Part shown: piece after piece, positions 57,441 through 64,000 of the stretch
Layout: each line of letters opens with the position of its first letter
Position numbering within the stretch: position 1 is the stretch's first letter
The notes under the pieces: generated by a model
Told to the model about the DNA's origin: nothing
Databases searched by the model: none
The model's input: only the letters and a program-made list of their open reading frames with translations
Program-made: the position numbers and the translations under genes
DNA from: Carnegiea gigantea
Lineage: Eukaryota; Streptophyta; Magnoliopsida; Caryophyllales; Cactaceae
Direction of reading: 5' to 3'
Length of the DNA: 64,000 bases
NCBI GenBank assembly: GCA_029747015.1
Contig: JAKOGI010000329.1
Coordinates: 439,501-503,500, forward strand

Positions 57441-60353
57441 TTATGCTGAGGTACTCTTTCTATCAACTAGGAATCCAGCATAGTCAGCGTCAGCATATCC
57501 AACAAGATCAAAATTGCAACCTCTAGGATACCATAAAGCTAAATTGGGTGTATGCTTCAAATATCTTAGTATCCGTTTAACAGCTTTAAGATGAGTTTCC
57601 TTAGGATTAGACTGAAAACGGGCACATAAACCAACACTAAAAACAATATCCGGTCTACTAGCGGTTAGGTATAGGAGTGACCCAATCATGCCCCTATAGA
57701 GTTTCTCCTCAACTGAGGGACTCCCATCATCCATAACCAACTTGGTTGAAGGAGAAATAGGAGTGTCTATGGATTTGGCCGACTCCATCCCAAAACGCTT
57801 AAGTAGCTCCTTGATATACTTTTGTTGATGGATCATGGTGCCGTTTGGAGTTTGCTTGATTTGTAAGCCTAAGAAAAAGTTAAGCTCACCCATCATGCTC
57901 ATCTCAAACTCACTCCTCATCATATTTGAAAATTCATTGCATAAATCATGATGAGTTGCACCAAATATAATGTCATCAACATATATTTGGACAATCAATA
58001 AATGTTCCCCCTTAGTTTTTAGAAACAAGGTATTGTCTACCTTGCCTCTTCTAAAATTATTTTCAAGTAAAAAACTTGACAAACGTTCATACCAAGCTCT
58101 AGGAGCTTGTTTTAAACCATAAAGAGCTTTGTCAAGTTTGAAAACATGGTTAGGAAATTCACTGTTTTCAAAACCAGGGTGTTGTTTGACATACACCTCT
58201 TCTTTAAGGTATCCGTTTAGGAATGCACTTTTTACGTCCATTTGATATAGCTTGATTTCCATATGAGGTGCAAAGGCTATTAGGATTCGAATAGCCTCAA
58301 TTCTAGCAACTGGTGCAAAGGTTTCTTCATAATCGATCCCTTCTTCTTAGTTATACCCTTGAACAACCAGCCGTGCCTTGTTCCTAGTGACTGTTCCTGA
58401 CTCATCCAGTTTGTTTCGGAACACCCACTTGGTTCCAATGATTGTTCTCTCTGCAGGTTTAGGTACCAGGTGCCATACTCTGTTTCTTTCAAATTGATGG
58501 AGCTCTTCTTGCATTGCCGTGACCCAATCTGAATCTGCAAGAGCTTCATTCACATTCTTTGGCTCAATGTTAGAGAGAAAAGCATAGAAAGCACAGAAAT
58601 TCTTAAGCTTAGACCTAGTTTGCACTCCACTGTTAATATCAGACAGAATTTGATCAAGGGGGTGTGAACTATGGTGCTTCCATGGTCGTGGAGTAAGTGG
58701 ATCCACAGACACATGCTCTACTCTAGCCGGAATATTTGGAGAATCAGGCTCACGAACACCTCCTGAGCCTGTTTTTGCACCTGTTTGTAAGCCTGCTCCT
58801 GAAGAACATGGTCCCGAACAGGGTTCAACAGTGTTTCCCCCTGTTTGGTGTTCACCTTGCCTGTCGTTTTGAAGAACAACTTCTGGGCCTGTTGTCTCCA
58901 TGGTGTTCTTACCTTGTCTCTCATGGGGCAACACTTCTTTTCGGATAAGACCTAATTCAAACTCTTCTTCTTGTGCACCATTCTTATTCAAGGTGTTAGA
59001 TTCATCAAAAAGCACATGCACACTTTCCTCAACGCACAAGGTTCTTTTGTTAAAGACTTTGTATGCCTTGCTGTGAGAGGAATAACCGAAAAATATTGCC
59101 TCATCACTCCTGGGATCAAACTTTCCTAAAGCATCCTTCCCATTATTATGCACAAAACACCTACAACCGAATGTTCTTAAATGCATAATGTTGGGCTTTC
59201 TGCCTTTGAAGAGTTCATAGGGAGTTTTGTTCAAAATAGGTCTAATCATACATCTATTCATAGTGTAACATGATGTGTTCAAAGCTTCTGCCCAAAAGTT
59301 CCTAGGGAGACCACTAGCAATAAGCATTGTCCTAGTCATGTCTTCTAGGGTGCGGTTTTTGCGCTCAACCACCCCATTCTGTTGGGGAGTTCTTGGGGCC
59401 GAGAAGTTATGATCAACACCATGCGTATTACAAAATTCTGTAAAACTTGCATTTTCAAATTCAGTACCATGATCAGACCTCAAGCTAACCAATGAGTGTC
59501 CTACTCTCTTTTCAGCCTTTTTGAGAAGGGCAATAAAATTCTCAAAAGTTTCATCCTTGGAGGCCAAGAATAGGGTCCAAGTAAATCGAGAGTAATCATC
59601 CACTATGACAAGCACATACCTCTTCCCACCTCTACTTGTTATCCTCATAGGACCACATAGATCAATGTGTAATAATTCAAGAGGTCGGGTAGTGCTAACA
59701 CACCTTTTTGATTTAAAAGACAATCTGACTTGTTTTCCTTTTGCACAAGCTTCACATACCCTGTCATCATTAAACTTGATGGAAGGTAGTCCAACAACCA
59801 AGTCTTTGGAAACAAGTTTGTTTAAAAGAGTAAGGCTCGCATGACCTAGTCTCTTGTGCCAGAGCATTATATCATCATTCACAGCACTCAAACAAGTCAG
59901 GTTGTTTTGGAGAAGTGTGGAAATACAAACTTTGTAAACATTTTTGTGACGCTTCCCCTTTAACACAACGTCTCCTGTGTTGGCATTGACAACCAAGCAA
60001 TGTGTTCGTGAGAACACCACTAGATTGTTCTTGTCACACAGTTGGGACACACTTAGTAAATTATGCTTTAAACCATCAACTAAGTGCACATTATCAATTG
60101 AGTGGGAGAGAGTTTTACCAATGCTACCTATACCGACAATTGTCCCAGACTTGCTGTTTCCAAAAGCCACGCTCCCACTGGTTGAAGTTGTAAGTGAGAG
60201 AAAGTTTGATTTTTCTCCGGTCATATGCCGCGAACACCCACCATCAACATACCACAGCTGCCTGTTTTCAAGGTTATTTTCTGAGCTATTTGCCAGGGTG
60301 TTTCTTATCCTGTTTGCTGGGTTGTTCTCTCTCACTTCAGCCTGCAAAACAAA
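57441..60353 (-). pseudogene. Sirevirus pol: protease, integrase, RT, truncated RNase H
   Basis: Pol has no ATG; its frame begins directly after the gag stop at 60354-60356. Protease: LWYVDGGCSRHMTGEKSNFL, with DGG (60237-60245) where D-S-G is usual. Integrase zinc region: LWHKRLGHASLTLLNKL and VCEACAKGK. Core: LLHIDLCGPM, LRSDHGTEFE and TPQQNGVVERKNRTLE, all three acids present. RT opens with DWVTAMQEELHQFERNRVW and IIGTKWVFRNKLDE; a TAA at 58347-58349 replaces the Gln expected after LVVQGYN. RT resumes with [32 protein letters not shown] and the catalytic IYVDDIIFG. RNase H keeps [19 protein letters not shown] and then stops (TAA at 57441). About 130 or more residues expected after that are absent. 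Confidence 0.9.
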
Positions 60354-62120
60354 TTAAGGGTTAGTTTTGGGAACCCAGATCCACTTGGGTCCCATTCTTT
60401 TAGGCAAATAAAGCTCATCTTTCTTAATCCAGATTTGTTTCACAAACCTTTCATTCTTTTCAATGGCATACCTTCTTGAAGGACATGAATATTGATAGTG
60501 ACCAGTTTTACCACAATGAAAGCAAACAATGTTTTCAGGTAATCCCACATACTTTCTATGCATTGGGCAAACGGTTCGTTTAGGCTTATATCCAAGTCGC
60601 TTTTTGTTTCGACTGTGGTGAGTGTTTAACCAATCAAGGGGTTGTGAGGACTTGTTCCACAACCTGTTTGTGGCAAGGTCGTGTTCTGTGCATTTTGCTT
60701 TAGCCGACAGGTTCTTGTTTTCAGCAAGCAAAACTTCGACCTTTTCTTTAAGCTCAAGGGTTTCCTTTTCAGCCTTGGCTTGATTGGTGGTATATTTTAC
60801 TTCGTTCAAGATCAAGGTCTCCCTAAGGTCATTTATGGTTTGATGTGAAGCTAGAATTTCTCTTTCAGCCTCAAGTTTCTCATTCTTAAGGATCTCATTT
60901 TCTAGTTCTAGGTCTCGGACATCTCGTTTCAATTCAGCACAAGTATCCATCAAGGTATACAAAAGTTTTTCGAGAGTTGCTTTATTGAGACCACGTACCT
61001 TGTTCTTGAGATCAGTCAAACTGTTTGTGGATTCATCATCTGAGTCTAAGTCACTTTGTGCCATGAGAGCTACAGCATCTCCTTCACTTTCAGATTCACT
61101 TTCATCCTCAGAAGAGTCTCCCCAGGTAGCAAGCATAGCCTTCGAGAATCTTTTGCCTGAGGTGTTCACAGGTTGTTTTCGAACCTGTTTTCTGGGTTGT
61201 TCGAACTCCTGCTCTTCTCGAAGCAGAGGGCAGTTTTTCACAAGGTGATCTGGTTTGCCACATTTAAAACACCCTGTGAACTGTTCTCGGGGGGTGTTTC
61301 TGGATTTACTGAAGTCCTTTCTTCTGCTGTTTTCTTTGACCTTTTTGAAGAATTTCTTGAACTTTCGTGTCATTAAGGCCATCTCTTCATCCTCAAGGTC
61401 AGAGTCATCATCCTCTTGTGCTTTCAAGGCAAGCCCACGGTCCTTCTTCTGCTCCTCTTTTTGTTGTGAGTTCTTTCTGAGTTCATAGGTTTGAAGATTG
61501 CCAATCAACTCATCGAGGGTGATCTTGTTCATGTCTTTAGCTTCTTGGATGGCTGTCACCTTCGCTTCCCAAGACCGAGGCAAAATCCTTAGAATCTTCC
61601 TCACCAGCTCTTCTGTGGTGAAGGATTTTCCCAGGGATTTTAGCTCGTTTGTTATGTGGGTGAAGCGTGTGTATATATCCATCACGTTCTCACAATCACC
61701 CATATCAAACAACTCATATTGCCTCATGAGTAGCTCAATACGTGATTGTTTGACTTGACTTGTTCCTTCATGAGCTACTTGGAGGGCATTCCATATCTCC
61801 TGGGCTGACTCACACTCCGAGATACGTGTATATTCATCTGGACCTAGGCCAAAATATAATAGCTTCTTGGCCTTGGCATTCTTTTCTATTTTCTTATAGT
61901 CTTCAGCATCAAACTCTATGGGTTCCTTGGGAACCTTCTTACCATCTTCAAGCACCTTGGTGGGAACAAGGGGCCCGTTCTTGATGAGCATCCATAACTC
62001 ATAATCTTCTGCCTGAATATAGTTCTCCATCCTATTCTTTCACCAACTATAATGTTGGTCGTTGAAATAGGGTGGCCGAGTAATGGATTGCCCTTCAAGG
62101 ATTCCTTGTGGTGTACTCAT
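60354..62120 (-). pseudogene. Sirevirus gag with one nonsense codon near its start
   Basis: Gag forms the particle. The likely start is the ATG at 62120 (MSTPQGILEGQSITRPPYFN), 58 bases into the leader after the LTR. Codon 27 is TGA (62040-62042) where the family has Trp (SWWKNRMENYI-type motif), so the frame reopens at Met31 (62030) for 558 residues. From that Met: the UBN2/Gag core at about 1-190 (DEYTRISECESAQEIWNAL, QVKQSRIELLMRQYELFDM), a zinc knuckle CFKCGKPDHLVKNC at 254-267, an acidic stretch, a long Glu/Lys/Leu-rich coiled coil at about 340-450, and a second knuckle CFHCGKTGHYQYSC near 510. It ends TAA at 60354-60356, in frame with pol. Confidence 0.9.
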
Positions 62121-62163
62121 CTTCAGAATCTCTCAAGGTGTTAGCCCTTTTGTGAGAGAACCC

Positions 62164-62175
62164 GCTCTGATACCA
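62164..62175 (-). other. Primer-binding site, initiator Met tRNA
   Basis: On the minus strand TGGTATCAGAGC begins two bases after the 5' LTR. It is complementary to the 3' end of initiator tRNA-Met, the usual Sirevirus primer. Confidence 0.95.
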
Positions 62176-62177
62176 CT

Positions 62178-63868
62178 TGTTGAATTTAGGAGTACTTACC
62201 CACAAGAGGGGGTGAATTGTGGTGTTCGATTTTCGCGTACTTACTGACAAACACCCTCCTGATTGCAGAGGTTGTTCTTGAATTACAAACAACCTTCTGA
62301 CTTGTTTGCACCAGATGTTTTCAATTTGCTCAAAGGCGAAAATCAACAAGATAAATGCGGAAATAAAGCACACACAATTTTTCCGTGGAAAACACCTCTA
62401 GCCCAATTGAGGTGTGAAAAACCACGACCTACCTCGTGTAGGATTTAACCACTTTCACTAACGGGCTTCACACGTTACAAATGTAACACACCTTGTTACA
62501 ACTTGCAACCACGTAACCTTCTTTTCTAAGAAAGGTTACACCACGTCCAAATCTCACCAGATTGGACACGTCCAAAGTCCACACGACTGAGGACCACTCA
62601 CTCACTTTTCTGATCCAAGATCAGGGTTACAAAACACCTTACGGGGGTGCTTCTGATTTAAGCAGATGTAAGGTACAATGAGGTCCTAGTATGCCAATAT
62701 CTTGAAAGCTCAGCTTAAACACAACTTGTCTCGGTTTTTCTTTTCTCAAGAGTAGCTCGAAAAATTCTTCTCACTAGAAAAACCACTTTTGCACTTCTCC
62801 CTTTTTGCGTATGTTGTGTATGTTTCTCGTTTTTTCTTATCTTATGAATGGGAGTGAAATGTTGAGTTTTTAAACAAAAACTCCAACGGTCAAAAACAAG
62901 GAGAAGTGATAAAATCAGCTATGTTTAGCAAAGAGAGATTTTCGCTTAGCATAGAGAATTCCAACGGCTAAAAGATCCAATGAGGATAGAGTTTCCCAAT
63001 ATTGTAGGGATTTGATTTTGGAGGATAAAAGACTATCTTTTCCCCTTAAAAATAGCCGTGAAATACCTGGAAAAGAATCTCAGCTTGAATTTTGAATTAA
63101 TCACTTTCCAAAGGATAAGAGAGAAATATTTTCGGTTTTGGTAAATATTTTCCAGAATCAGTTTTGCAAATCTCCCAAGTGATTTTCATATCAAAAGATT
63201 TCCTACAGCTTAAATTGCTGTCTTGGAATTTTATCAAAATATATTAGAGCTTTTGGCCAACCAAAATAAGTTTTCCAAAGTGACCGGGTTTGGCCGTTGC
63301 AGTTCAGAAACACCCTAGGTACCCTGTTTACAAGGTTGTTCAAACTTGGTGTTCTGAAGCAAATAGCGCAACCAATTCAAGAGTGGTTAGTTAGAGACTT
63401 TTCAAGATTGGCATATTAACAAGAGTCTAAAAAAATAAAACCTAAATTACCAAGACATCTTGTTGTAGATCCAGTCATCTTGTTCAAGACGAATACGCTG
63501 CCCCAACCACCTAGACCAACCTGTTTGCCAGGTTGTTCTTGTATCGCTTGAGTTCAGAAAGGCCTGTTTGCTGGATTGTCCTTGAAACACCTAGCCTGTT
63601 TGCCAGGTTGTTCTTGTATTGCTTGAGTTCAGGAACTGATCTTAACACACAATCATCTCATCGAGGTGGTGTTCTTGACTTGAGTGTGAGTCATCAAGGT
63701 ATGAGACCTGTTCTTAAGACTTGTTCTCAACATTCAGCAAACAAGTTAAGACGCATATTGAAAATAACAGTGTATGCCTGTTTGGAGAACTTTGTTTGGA
63801 GCAACATTACTTAAGAGCATTTTACACTTGGGTTTGTTGTCATCAAAACTGAATATACTAATTCAACA
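62178..63868 (-). repeat. 5' LTR of the young Sirevirus
   Basis: 1691 bp; ends identical to the 3' LTR (TGTTGAAT, ATTCAACA). As the transcription-driving copy it should hold the promoter on the minus strand. No single TATA box stands out to me with certainty. It has the same CCTGTTT-type motifs as the other LTR, at 63522, 63565 and 63597. Confidence 0.97.
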
Positions 63869-64000
63869 AAAATCGTTTCAAGTAAGTGGTAAGTTAAGAG
63901 TTTCTGATTGGCATATTAACAAGAGTCTAAAAATATAAAACCAAATTAAATCAAGACATCTTGTTGTAACCACTAGTCATCTTGTAGAGAGACGAATCTA
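63869..64000 (-). repeat. Old Sirevirus LTR, right part
   Basis: GATTGGCATATTAACAAGAG and ATCAAGACATCTTGTTGTA match the middle of the young LTR (about 54430-54490), in the position that should follow the text ending at 53201. So it is the continuation of 52184-53201, and it runs off the window. Confidence 0.9.

Larger units (their letters stand above)
53202..63868 (-). mobile_element. Young Sirevirus-type Ty1/copia retrotransposon with extra ORF
   Basis: The LTRs (53202-54889, 62178-63868) start TGTTGAAT and end ATTCAACA on the plus strand and differ at about twenty sites by eye. On the minus strand the order is 5' LTR, Met PBS, gag, protease, integrase, RT, a truncated RNase H, a 3' extra ORF, PPT, 3' LTR. 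Integrase before RT marks Ty1/copia; the long Gag with zinc knuckles and the ORF after pol point to Sirevirus. Flanking pentamers AAAAC and AAAAT match in four of five bases, probably a TSD with one change. Three nonsense codons and the RNase H loss mean this copy is probably not autonomous. Total length is 10,667 bp. Confidence 0.95.

Noticed and set aside
57441..60353. Pol and the extra ORF joined by stop suppression as in SIRE1
   Set aside because: The extra ORF is in a different frame from pol and about 350 bp away, so simple readthrough cannot join them in this copy.
53202..63868. An endogenous pararetrovirus or true retrovirus with an envelope gene
   Set aside because: Domain order (integrase before RT), PBS, PPT and LTRs are Ty1/copia, and the extra ORF has no signal peptide or membrane segment.

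Overview
This window looks like plant nuclear DNA, most likely repeat-rich heterochromatin of an angiosperm. It is AT-rich, has no operon-like coding, and is almost entirely LTR retrotransposons: Ty3/gypsy of Tat- and Athila-like types, a Met-primed Ty3/gypsy element, and Ty1/copia Sirevirus. It also has two solo LTRs, a hAT-like DNA transposon and a small fragment of a host gene. I see no intact host gene, rRNA, tRNA or CRISPR. The species cannot be told from this sequence.

Layout. 1-2716: old gypsy-type 3' region and possible LTR remnant. 2717-15703: decayed Ty3/gypsy element with both LTRs, PBS and PPT. It has gag and protease remnants but no visible RT or integrase; in their place is an antisense plant-mobile-domain (PMD) gene, itself split by a solo LTR (8307-9639, TSD CACTT). 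15704-17409: unassigned DNA with degenerate repeats. 17410-25125: Ty3/gypsy element with Met-tRNA PBS, ruined gag-pro-pol and a 3' LTR split by a second solo LTR (22800-24079, TSD GGAGA). 25126-28660: no gene seen. 28662-28984: an inverted repeat and a dead first-exon fragment of a NOSIP/CSU1-type ubiquitin ligase. About 30850-34960: remains of a Tat/Ogre-like gypsy element. 35041-36157: hAT-like transposon with an 8-bp TSD. 39490-40290: a second antisense PMD remnant. 40380-43951: minus-strand gypsy LTR plus adjoining internal DNA. 43952-52183: Athila-like element (LTR, PBS, gag, protease, RT, RNase H, integrase, Athila ORF-1), full of stops and frameshifts.

The right end is a three-level nest. 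The Athila element was hit at 52184 by an old Sirevirus LTR, and that LTR was hit at 53202 by a young Sirevirus (53202-63868, minus strand), after which the old LTR resumes (63869-64000). The young element has 1.69-kb LTRs that differ at only about twenty sites by eye, a perfect 12-nt Met PBS and a clean PPT. Its gag-pol region is nearly open. Behind pol it carries a long extra ORF (626 codons including one internal stop and the terminal stop) that resembles plant Transposase_32-type proteins rather than a membrane envelope protein. The RNase H domain of its pol is missing beyond its first motif.

The most interesting points are this Sirevirus (extra nuclear-type ORF, truncated RNase H, gag and pol in one frame separated by a stop, and an AAACAGG-type motif repeated across LTRs and coding DNA) and the use of antisense PMD genes by two separate gypsy elements. 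All family names are from pattern recognition; no database was searched.
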